Assembly: GCA_002171295.2 (NCBI GenBank)
Contig: NHFW02000029.1
Coordinates: 775 to 18,665 of the forward strand
Length of the DNA: 17,891 nt
Origin: Flavobacteriaceae bacterium TMED121
GTDB lineage: Bacteria > Bacteroidota > Bacteroidia > Flavobacteriales > Flavobacteriaceae
Direction: 5' to 3'
Shown here: piece after piece, positions 7,318 through 14,200 of the stretch
Layout of the letters: the number at the start of each line of letters is the position of its first letter
How positions within the stretch are numbered: the stretch's first letter is position 1
Made by a program: the position numbers and the translations under genes
Notes under the pieces: generated by a model
The model's database searches: none
Told to the model about the DNA's origin: nothing
What the model saw: the letters and a program-made list of their open reading frames with translations, nothing else

Positions 7318-8355
7318 TTGGTTATCAATAAAAAAATAGTCTTGTTAAAATATCTTAGGTTACTTCTTTTTCCTTTTGCATTATTATATGGTGTAATTGT
7401 TCAGCTGAGAAATTTATTTTTTGATATAGGCTTTTTTAGTTCCAAAAATTTTAACACTCCGAGTTTGGGTGTAGGAAATCTTTCAATGGGAGGCACTGGA
7501 AAGTCTGTGGTGGTAACCTACTTAATCGATCTTCTTCAAAAAACTAAGACTCTTGCAACACTTAGTCGAGGGTATGGCAGAAAAACTAAAGGATTAAGAA
7601 TTGCTGATATTAATGACACTGCTGCTACTTTGGGTGATGAACCTTTTCAGTTTTTAAATCGTTATTCTGATCTTAGAGTAATTGTTTCCGAAAACAGACT
7701 TTTGGGAATGGAGGCTCTTAAGCTATTAAATCCAGTTCCTGAGGTAGTCATTATGGATGATATTATGCAACATCGTTGGGTTAAACCAAGTTTATTAATA
7801 ATGACAACCGATTATAAAAACCCCTATTTTAAAGATTATATTTTTCCAATAGGTGGGTTAAGGGAGTTCAAATCAGGAGTAAATCGAGCTGATTTAATTT
7901 TAGTTACCCGATCACCAAGTAACCTATCGATGGAAAAAAAAGTAAATTTTTTAAAAGGGATGAAATCAAAAATCCCTGTTTTTTTTACAACAATTAAATA
8001 TGCTCAGTTCCTCCACAAAAAAAATCAGTCTATATCTGATCTCGAGTTAAATAGGGGTAACTTTATTTTGGTAACTGGTATTGCAGATTCATCAAAATTG
8101 GTTGATTATTTAAAAACTACGTTTGGTGGCTTCAAACACCTCAAATTTTCAGACCATCATCACTTCTCAAATAATGATATTCATAGAATATTAAATGCTT
8201 CAGAGGGTAAAATTATTGTGACTACTGAAAAAGATTATGGAAGACTTTCCCCTTTAATAAGTGACGAGAAACTATGTTATATTAAAATCTCACTTGATTT
8301 TATTTTTGAAAAAGATCAAAAACAATTTGACAGAATTATACTAGATGCAATCTAG
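7318..8355 (+). CDS. lpxK: Tetraacyldisaccharide 4'-kinase (lipid A synthesis)
   Basis: 345 residues. LpxK phosphorylates the 4' position of the lipid A disaccharide precursor at the inner face of the cytoplasmic membrane. The N-terminal hydrophobic helix (~10-30, LRLLLFPFALLYGV) anchors it. The P-loop is GGTGKS (58-63). SRGYGR (83-88), GDEP (106-109) and DDIMQHR (147-153, the family's DDxxQHR) follow. After an in-frame TAA at 7294-7296 no ATG precedes the conserved region, so translation must begin at a TTG: 7318 (used here) or 7342, which gives a start closer to the family. A TAAATTTG at 7313-7320 could be a -7 box, which would favour 7342. The 3' end overlaps lipA, on the opposite strand, by 4 bp. 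Confidence 0.95.
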   Translation: MVINKKIVLLKYLRLLLFPFALLYGVIVQLRNLFFDIGFFSSKNFNTPSLGVGNLSMGGTGKSVVVTYLIDLLQKTKTLATLSRGYGRKTKGLRIADINDTAATLGDEPFQFLNRYSDLRVIVSENRLLGMEALKLLNPVPEVVIMDDIMQHRWVKPSLLIMTTDYKNPYFKDYIFPIGGLREFKSGVNRADLILVTRSPSNLSMEKKVNFLKGMKSKIPVFFTTIKYAQFLHKKNQSISDLELNRGNFILVTGIADSSKLVDYLKTTFGGFKHLKFSDHHHFSNNDIHRILNASEGKIIVTTEKDYGRLSPLISDEKLCYIKISLDFIFEKDQKQFDRIILDAI

Positions 8356-9221
8356 TGAATGTGCTTGTGCGCTTTATATGATGAGCGAACCAGTGGGCCA
8401 CTTTCAACATGTCTAAACCCAAGATCTTTTCCAATTGCCTCATATTTTTCAAAGGTTTCTGGGGTAATGAAAGATTTTACAGGTAAGTGAGTTTTGGTTG
8501 GCTGTAAATATTGTCCAATTGTTACAATATCCACCTCTGCTTTGCGAAGGTCATGAAGTGTTTCAAAAACTTCTTCCTCTTTCTCTCCCAGGCCCAACAT
8601 TATTCCAGATTTTGTTCTATTTACCCCCATCTCTTTTAGATAACGTAAAACATCTAAACTTTGGTCATACTTGGCTTGAATTCTTACTTCTCTTGTCAGG
8701 CGTCTTACAGTTTCTACATTATGGGAGACTACCTCAGGGGCAGCCTCAATTATTCGGTTAATATTCCTTTGATTACCTTGAAAATCAGGAATTAGGGTTT
8801 CTAGAGTTGTTTCTGGGTTCAATCTTCGAATTGCTTTAATTGTCTCATTCCAAATGATAGAGCCCATATCTTTTAGATCGTCACGATCAACAGATGTAAT
8901 AACCGCGTGTTTAATTTTCATGATTTTTATAGATCTTGCTACCTTTTCAGGTTCTTCCCAATCTACATTTCCAGGTCTACCTGTTTTTACGCCACAGAAT
9001 CCGCAAGATCGTGTACAGATATTACCCAATATCATAAAGGTTGCAGTGCCCTCAGCCCAACATTCTCCCATATTAGGACAGCTTCCAGAGGTACAAATGG
9101 TATTTAATTTATATTGGTCAACTAACCCTCGAAGTTCCGTGTATTTTTTACCCGTTGGGAGTTTGACCCTAATCCATTTTGGTTTACCTAATCCATTATT
9201 TTTCTTTTCTATCGTCTCCAA
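8352..9221 (-). CDS. lipA: Lipoyl synthase
   Basis: 289 residues, the usual length. This radical SAM enzyme inserts two sulfurs into octanoyl groups on lipoyl domains. The auxiliary cluster ligands are C43, C48 and C54 (CTSGSCPNMGEC). The radical SAM cluster is CTRSCGFC (C69, C73, C76). The C-terminal RSSY (279-282), whose serine ligates the auxiliary cluster, is present. It starts 25 bp after the end of the Nramp gene, so it is likely the last gene of the minus-strand run from 11234. It converges on lpxK and the two stop codons share the palindrome CTAG at 8352-8355. Confidence 0.97.
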   Translation of the reverse strand: METIEKKNNGLGKPKWIRVKLPTGKKYTELRGLVDQYKLNTICTSGSCPNMGECWAEGTATFMILGNICTRSCGFCGVKTGRPGNVDWEEPEKVARSIKIMKIKHAVITSVDRDDLKDMGSIIWNETIKAIRRLNPETTLETLIPDFQGNQRNINRIIEAAPEVVSHNVETVRRLTREVRIQAKYDQSLDVLRYLKEMGVNRTKSGIMLGLGEKEEEVFETLHDLRKAEVDIVTIGQYLQPTKTHLPVKSFITPETFEKYEAIGKDLGFRHVESGPLVRSSYKAHKHIH

Positions 9222-9246
9222 AACTTTACAAAGATACTAACTTAAT

Positions 9247-10458
9247 TTACAGACTCAAAAGGTAAATTATTGAAAATCCAGAAAGAAATATAATTCCTGA
9301 TATACTAAGTATTTTAGTCTTGAAGCCTGGTCGATGTTTTTCAGGCATATGGTTACTGTATATTAATTTATAATTAAGTAAGGCATAGAAAGGGGCAGTT
9401 AAAAAAGATAAAACAGTTGCGATTTGAACTAAAAGTCCCATCTCTGTAAGTAGAAGTAAAAAAACTAACGAGGTTCCAACTGCAAGAATTGAAATCCATA
9501 GTAAGTAAAAATCTTTATTTTTTTTATTCAAAATTAATTGGGAAGTTTTAGACATAGCTCTTGGTGAGGCATCTAGGGTAGTTATGGTTGTGCTAAACAT
9601 AGTTGTAAAGGCTGCTATAGCAATTACTAAATATGTAGCATCGCCTAGGTTTAAGGTATATAGATCAATTAGCTGTCCAGCAAACTCACCACCTTTATTC
9701 GAAAAAGTTAATCCGGAATCATGCATTACAAGTGCGCCTAACCCTAAAAAACAAATTCCCAAAACTACCGTAGTAAAATATCCTATATTAAAATCAAATA
9801 ACCCATCTTCAACGGACAGCTTATTGTTAAGGGTTTGTTTTTTTTCTAACACCCATATTGAGTGCCAAACGGATATATCCATTGGAGCTGGCATCCACCC
9901 CATAAATGCTATCACGAATAACAAATCACTGCCATAAGGAAAAACTTGAGTAAAACTTATAGAACTATCATTATTAGAGATTGCAATAAGTAGTGCTAGG
10001 ATAGTACTAATTGTTAATAGAAGGATTATCCCCTTAATCACCTTGTCCAGTAATTTATACCTCCCTAATAAAAGAATTATAAAACAAATGACAGTAATCG
10101 CAATGCTCCAATAAACCATATCCGTTGAAATTCCAAATAGGTTTGATGCTAGGCCTGCAGTAACTATTGTTACTGCCGTTTGGATAGTAAACATCGTTGC
10201 AAGATTTAAGAAAAAGTAAATCCATATGTAACTTTTACCTAACTTGTTATAACCCTCTAGTAAACTTTCCCCTGTAGCAAGGGCGTATCTTGGTCCAAAT
10301 TGAAAAAAGGGATATTTAAATAGGTTTACTAAAATAAGTGCCCAAATTAGACCCCAACCAAAGTCGGCTCCAGCTCTTGTTGATTGTACCAAATGAGAAA
10401 CTCCTATTGCCGCGCCTGCAAACAACAAACCTGGGCCAAGTTTTTTTAAATTATTCAA
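9247..10458 (-). CDS. Divergent Nramp-family metal transporter
   Basis: 403 residues with about eleven hydrophobic segments. The opening LGPGLLFAGAAIGVSHL aligns with helix 1 of Nramp/MntH proteins, but the metal-binding DPGN is replaced by GVSH (19-22). In helix 6 the conserved MPH reads MPAP (189-192). Both substrate-coordinating elements are therefore altered while the fold, FGPRYALATGESL and the C-terminal DASPRAMSKT segment look like a coherent subfamily. Substrate cannot be predicted from manganese/iron Nramps; a different divalent ion, or proton-uncoupled transport, is possible. The start overlaps the end of the sigma factor gene by 8 bp, and lipA follows after 25 bp, so co-expression is likely. 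Confidence 0.88.
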   Translation of the reverse strand: MNNLKKLGPGLLFAGAAIGVSHLVQSTRAGADFGWGLIWALILVNLFKYPFFQFGPRYALATGESLLEGYNKLGKSYIWIYFFLNLATMFTIQTAVTIVTAGLASNLFGISTDMVYWSIAITVICFIILLLGRYKLLDKVIKGIILLLTISTILALLIAISNNDSSISFTQVFPYGSDLLFVIAFMGWMPAPMDISVWHSIWVLEKKQTLNNKLSVEDGLFDFNIGYFTTVVLGICFLGLGALVMHDSGLTFSNKGGEFAGQLIDLYTLNLGDATYLVIAIAAFTTMFSTTITTLDASPRAMSKTSQLILNKKNKDFYLLWISILAVGTSLVFLLLLTEMGLLVQIATVLSFLTAPFYALLNYKLIYSNHMPEKHRPGFKTKILSISGIIFLSGFSIIYLLSL

Positions 10459-11008
10459 TATCTTTTTGGGTTTTTTCCGTCAAAAGATTTTTTGCCCTAA
10501 GTAGTTTAACTTTTATGGTATTTATTGGTTGGTCTAATTTTTTACTAATTTCTTTATAACTAAGATCTTCAAAAAAACGCAATTTTAAAATTTTTCGGTA
10601 GTCTTGTTTTAAAGTTTTAATGTTACTCAGAAGAGTCTCAATACTTTGGTTGGTAATTAGTATTTCTTCTGGCGAGGGATGAGTATTTTTATTCGATGCT
10701 TCATAGTCGTCGTCTATCGATATTGTTTTAATTGATGATTTTTTATTTTTCTTTCGTATAAGGTCGATTTGGATATTTTTGGAAATTGCTGAAAGCCAGG
10801 TCTTAAAATCATAGCTACTGTCAAAAGTTTCAATTTTATCAAATGCTCTGGCGAATGCCATTATAGAAATTTCCTCAGCTAATTCTTTATTAGTAGTTCT
10901 TTTTAACTGAAAGTTGTATAGATACCCCCAATATGAATTAAAAATTTCATTAAAAGCTTTTTGTTCTTGATTCTTAGCCCTTTTGATAGCAAATTGTAAG
11001 TCTTTCAT
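10451..11008 (-). CDS. ECF-type RNA polymerase sigma factor
   Basis: 185 residues from the ATG at 11008. The frame extends upstream to 11092, but that part overlaps the preceding gene and lacks sigma similarity, whereas MKDLQFAIKRAKNQEQKAF is a typical sigma start. Region 2 covers ~12-85 (FNEIFNSYWGYLYNF, then ELAEEISIMAFARAF and FKTWLSAISKN). Region 4 is a helix-turn-helix at ~132-180 (LKLRFFEDLSYKEISKKL then INTIKVKLLRAKNLL). No anti-sigma gene lies next to it. It sits 19 bp after a small four-cysteine membrane protein and overlaps the Nramp gene by 8 bp. The regulon is unknown; the neighbours make a metal or redox cue conceivable. Confidence 0.93.
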   Translation of the reverse strand: MKDLQFAIKRAKNQEQKAFNEIFNSYWGYLYNFQLKRTTNKELAEEISIMAFARAFDKIETFDSSYDFKTWLSAISKNIQIDLIRKKNKKSSIKTISIDDDYEASNKNTHPSPEEILITNQSIETLLSNIKTLKQDYRKILKLRFFEDLSYKEISKKLDQPINTIKVKLLRAKNLLTEKTQKDIE

Positions 11009-11027
11009 TGTTAAAATTTGAAAAACA

Positions 11028-11234
11028 TTAATTGTGCTGTGGGTTGGGCTCACGGCAGTCTTGCTCAGAGGGGAGCTTTCCGCAAAAACCACATGGCTCG
11101 TTTTCTTTGTTTAGGAATGGGTTCTGACTAGCACATGTTCCCGAAAATTCTCCACCTTTTTTTGCCCAAATTTTGATCGCGATTCCAGCAATTGCTAATC
11201 CAAGTAGAATAAATGTTATTAAAAATAATTTCAT
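11028..11234 (-). CDS. Small single-helix membrane protein with four cysteines (NqrM-like)
   Basis: 68 residues. One hydrophobic helix (~3-23) is followed by a short basic stretch (KIWAKK) and a cysteine-rich tail with C34, C48, C51 and C60 (GTCASQNP, CGFCGK, DC). The layout recalls NqrM (DUF539), the small membrane protein needed to mature Na+-translocating NADH:quinone reductase, where a helix precedes a GSCGG and CxC-type tail. The similarity is by eye and the nqr genes are not in the window, so another iron-binding small protein is possible. First gene of the minus-strand run to sigma, Nramp and lipA. Confidence 0.8.
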   Translation of the reverse strand: MKLFLITFILLGLAIAGIAIKIWAKKGGEFSGTCASQNPFLNKENEPCGFCGKLPSEQDCREPNPQHN

Positions 11235-11245
11235 AAAGAGTTAAA

Positions 11246-11253
11246 CAAAAATA
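11246..11253 (-). promoter_or_regulatory. Possible -7 box (TATTTTTG) for the Cys4/sigma/Nramp/lipA run
   Basis: TATTTTTG on the minus strand fits TAnnTTTG and ends 11 bases before the ATG at 11234, implying a very short leader. I see no TTG at the expected -33 spacing, so support is partial. Confidence 0.3.
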
Positions 11254-11410
11254 AAAAAATATGCGTTAAGTTATACTTTAAAAAATTAGTGTTTAATTTT
11301 AATAAAAGGTGATGCTTTTTATGAGACATTAACTTTTTTAAATCAACGACTCGATTTAACACATCTCAGGGAACATAAAACCGTTAGGCTTAACTTGAAT
11401 ATTTCACACC

Positions 11411-11433
11411 ATTTTTTAATTACATTAAAAAAT
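11411..11433 (-). terminator. A/T-only hairpin over the DUF456 stop codon
   Basis: ATTTTTTAAT (11411-11420) and ATTAAAAAAT (11424-11433) form a perfect 10-pair stem with a 3-base loop. It contains the TAA stop (11427-11425) of the DUF456 gene. All pairs are A-T, so it would be a weak terminator and may simply reflect base composition. Confidence 0.3.
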
Positions 11434-11925
11434 TTCATTCCAATTATTCAGAATTATTTTAACAAACTTAATCGTAAATACAATTCCCAAAGATAGCTTT
11501 AACAGAATTCCTCCAATATAGCCAACCAATGTTCCTATTGCTGCTTTAAGTGCAATTCTTGTATTAGACTTATTTGTGGACAATTCTCCAATAAATGCTC
11601 CCAAAAAGGCACCAAATATAATTCCCATTGGACCAAATAAAATAATTCCAATAACTGTTCCAAGTGTTGAGCCAATAACTCCTGTTTTAGTGCCACCAAA
11701 CTTCTTGGCACCAATTGCAGGTATAAAATAATCTAAGATAAAAATGGAAACAGCAATGAATAATGTTACCAAAAGAAAAGAATAGTCTAAATTTAAAAAT
11801 GAGGTTTGATAAAGAACCAATAGTCCAAACCATCCTGTGATAGGTCCAGGCATAATTGGCAAAAAACTTCCTATTATTCCGGTCAATATCAATAAAAATC
11901 CAATAATAATTATTATTAGATCCAT
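11425..11925 (-). CDS. DUF456 family membrane protein
   Basis: 166 residues, almost entirely hydrophobic. The N-terminal helix runs into GSFLPIMPGPITGWFGLL, the family's conserved LPxxPGP loop. A second conserved segment is FIPAIGAKKFGGTKTGVIGSTLGTVIG, followed by glycine-rich helices (FGPMGIIFGAFLGAFIGE). This order is characteristic of DUF456, small inner-membrane proteins of unknown function. It is a single gene, 99 bp from the divergent lipoprotein operon and about 190 bp from the next minus-strand gene. Confidence 0.9.
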   Translation of the reverse strand: MDLIIIIIGFLLILTGIIGSFLPIMPGPITGWFGLLVLYQTSFLNLDYSFLLVTLFIAVSIFILDYFIPAIGAKKFGGTKTGVIGSTLGTVIGIILFGPMGIIFGAFLGAFIGELSTNKSNTRIALKAAIGTLVGYIGGILLKLSLGIVFTIKFVKIILNNWNEIF

Positions 11926-12024
11926 GTTATTTTAATTTATTTATAATTTATAATATTTAAAAATCTAAATTCACTTTTAAATTAAAAGTTTGTAATTTTA
12001 ATAAAAAGTTCAAATATTACTTAA

Positions 12025-12513
12025 ATGCATCTTAAAAAATTATTTTTACCGTTCTCATTAATTTTCATAATTTCTTTAGGCTCTTGTGAGCTATTTTCAT
12101 CGACTAAATTGTCCAGTTCAGAGATTAAGAAAGCTTCGAGCTGGTCCTCAAAAGATCAACCGCCGAGTTTCCCCGAATGTGAGGGAGTTGAGAAAAAAAA
12201 TCAACTAAAATGCTTTCAAAGTATCATTTCAAATCAATTGACATTAGCTATTTCAGATATTGATATAATTGCTATTGAGCCATTGAATCATGAAATATTT
12301 ATTCAAATTAAAATAGATAAAGAGGGTGTGTTTAGCCTTTTAGAAGCAAAGATTCCAAATACCGTTAGAGATGCTCTACCCGAGCTTGAACAGGTTCTAA
12401 ATCAAGCTGTTGCTAATTTACCTTTAGCTCTTCCTGCAACAAAAACAAATGTAGGAGTCTATGTTGATTCACAGTTAAGCATGCCTGTTCAAATAAGCGC
12501 TCAACCTCTTTAA
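12025..12513 (+). CDS. Lipoprotein with TonB-C-like domain
   Basis: 162 residues. The signal peptide ends in a lipobox LGSC with C21 as the lipidated residue. After a Ser/Lys-rich linker comes FPECEG (~49-54) and KCFQSIISNQL, then a strand pattern IFIQIKIDKEGVFSLLEAKIP and a helix LPELEQVLNQAVANLP, finishing VYVDSQLSMPVQI. That resembles the Bacteroidota TonB C-terminal-domain proteins (FPxCEG, CFQ, IDKDG, LP-M-PG, VPxxIPI), here without the TonB transmembrane anchor or proline-rich spacer. A role in outer-membrane energy transduction is not implied. Its stop overlaps the ruvC start in TAATG, so it heads a coupled operon with ruvC and hemW. Confidence 0.82.
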   Translation: MHLKKLFLPFSLIFIISLGSCELFSSTKLSSSEIKKASSWSSKDQPPSFPECEGVEKKNQLKCFQSIISNQLTLAISDIDIIAIEPLNHEIFIQIKIDKEGVFSLLEAKIPNTVRDALPELEQVLNQAVANLPLALPATKTNVGVYVDSQLSMPVQISAQPL

Positions 12514-13073
12514 TGAGTTTGAAAGATAAGATCATATTGGGAATTGATCCTGGAACCACTATCATGGGCTTTGGTTTGATTCGTGTAAATAACCAAGCCA
12601 TGGAATTAATTCAATTGCACGAGCTACAGCTTAAAAAATACAATGATCATTATCTTAAACTTCAAAAAATTTTCAATTCTACGATAGCAATAATAGATGA
12701 ATTTCATCCTGATCAAATTTCTATTGAAGCCCCATTCTTTGGAAAAAATGTTCAGTCAATGTTGAAGTTAGGAAGAGCTCAGGGAGTTGCTATGGCTGCA
12801 GGATTGTCAAGAGAGATTCCAATTACTGAGTATTCCCCAAAAAAAATTAAAATGTCAATTACCGGTAACGGAAATGCCACAAAGGAACAAGTTGCTAAAA
12901 TGTTACAAAGCCTTTCGTTGATTAAAGAAATACCAAAGAATCTTGATGCTACTGATGGTTTGGCTGCTGCCGTTTGTCACTTTTATAATCAAGGTAAACC
13001 TCAGATTTCGAAAAGTTATACTGGCTGGAAGGCATTTATTAATCAAAATCCAAAAAAAATAAAGACGAGCTAA
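12513..13073 (+). CDS. ruvC: Crossover junction endodeoxyribonuclease RuvC
   Basis: 186 residues. RuvC cuts Holliday junctions made during homologous recombination, working with RuvAB. The four acidic catalytic residues are in place: D12 (GIDPGT), E72 (SIEAPFF), D145 and D148 (LDATDGLAAAVCH). The segment PKKIKMSITGNGNATKEQVAKML is the family's DNA-contacting loop and helix. It starts within the stop of the preceding lipoprotein gene and ends within the start of hemW, each as TAATG, which suggests coupled translation. ruvAB are not in the window. Confidence 0.97.
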   Translation: MSLKDKIILGIDPGTTIMGFGLIRVNNQAMELIQLHELQLKKYNDHYLKLQKIFNSTIAIIDEFHPDQISIEAPFFGKNVQSMLKLGRAQGVAMAAGLSREIPITEYSPKKIKMSITGNGNATKEQVAKMLQSLSLIKEIPKNLDATDGLAAAVCHFYNQGKPQISKSYTGWKAFINQNPKKIKTS

Positions 13074-14200
13074 TGGCTGGTATTTATTTTCATTATCCTT
13101 TCTGTAGCCAGGCTTGCAATTATTGTAATTTCCATTTTTCTACCCAAACTAAATATAGACAACAAATGCAGCAGGCTATGAAGAGTGAGTTGTATTTGAG
13201 AAAAAGTGAACTAAAAACCCCAATCGAAAGTATATATTTTGGGGGAGGGTCTCCTTCTCTTTTACCAGCCTCATTTTTTCATAAAGTGATTAAATCTGTG
13301 AATGATTGTTTTAAGTTAGGTAATGATATAGAAATTACTTTGGAGGCTAATCCAAACGACTTGACCCTTCAAAACTTGAAGGATTTAAAAAAATCAGGTG
13401 TGAATAGAATTAGTATAGGAGTTCAGTCTTTTCATGATTATGAATTGAAAATGATGAATCGAATTCACAATTCAAATCAGGGTCTAAAAGCAATAGAGTG
13501 GACTTCAAAGGTGTTTGATAACTTTTCTGTAGATTTAATTTATGGGCTTCCTAAAAGTAATATTTCTACTTGGGCTCACAATTTGGATATTTTAACTTCT
13601 TTCAACCCTCCACATATTTCAAGCTACGCATTGACTGTTGAGCCCAAAACGGTACTTTTCCGTCAAGTAGATAAGGGCGATATCAAATTATTAGATGAAG
13701 AAGCTGTTCAACTTCAGTATGATCTTTTGACCTCTAGATTAGAGAAGGAAGCATATATAAATTACGAATTTTCAAATTTCGGAAAGATAGGCTTTCATTC
13801 TGTAAATAACAGTAACTATTGGAATGGTAAGCCTTACCTAGGTATTGGTCCGTCGGCGCATAGTTATGATGGTCACAGGGTTAGGAGTTGGAATATTTCT
13901 AATAATTTAAAGTATTTAAAATCAATAGAAAATGGGTGTTTGTCTCAAAGAAAAGAGGTTTTAAAAGATCACGAAGTTTTTAATGAATACGTAATGATTG
14001 GTTTAAGAACTGATGGAGTAAAAATTAAAAGAATAAATGAGTCTTTTGGATCTAATTATGGACTTTATCTAGAGAAACAAGCGAAAAATCACCTTTTGGA
14101 TCGTCGACTTTTTTGGGATGGAGATGTTTTAAAAGTCAGTAGACAAGCAAGGTTTTTATCTGATGGAATTGCTTCAGATCTTTTTATGCTTAAAAGTTAA
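13073..14200 (+). CDS. hemW: Radical SAM heme chaperone HemW
   Basis: 375 residues, the usual length. The radical SAM cluster is C11, C15 and C18 (PFCSQACNYC). GGGSPSLL (57-64) is the SAM-binding glycine motif. EANPNDLT, NRISIGVQSF and SVDLIYGLP follow in the expected order. HemW resembles oxygen-independent coproporphyrinogen oxidase (HemN) but lacks its extra N-terminal segment; it binds heme and hands it to respiratory enzymes. The usual HNxxYW motif reads NNSNYW (245-250), so the histidine is replaced, followed by the standard YLGIGPSAHSY. It is the last gene of the operon and shares the palindromic stop TTAA with the opposing dipeptidase gene. Confidence 0.94.
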   Translation: MAGIYFHYPFCSQACNYCNFHFSTQTKYRQQMQQAMKSELYLRKSELKTPIESIYFGGGSPSLLPASFFHKVIKSVNDCFKLGNDIEITLEANPNDLTLQNLKDLKKSGVNRISIGVQSFHDYELKMMNRIHNSNQGLKAIEWTSKVFDNFSVDLIYGLPKSNISTWAHNLDILTSFNPPHISSYALTVEPKTVLFRQVDKGDIKLLDEEAVQLQYDLLTSRLEKEAYINYEFSNFGKIGFHSVNNSNYWNGKPYLGIGPSAHSYDGHRVRSWNISNNLKYLKSIENGCLSQRKEVLKDHEVFNEYVMIGLRTDGVKIKRINESFGSNYGLYLEKQAKNHLLDRRLFWDGDVLKVSRQARFLSDGIASDLFMLKS

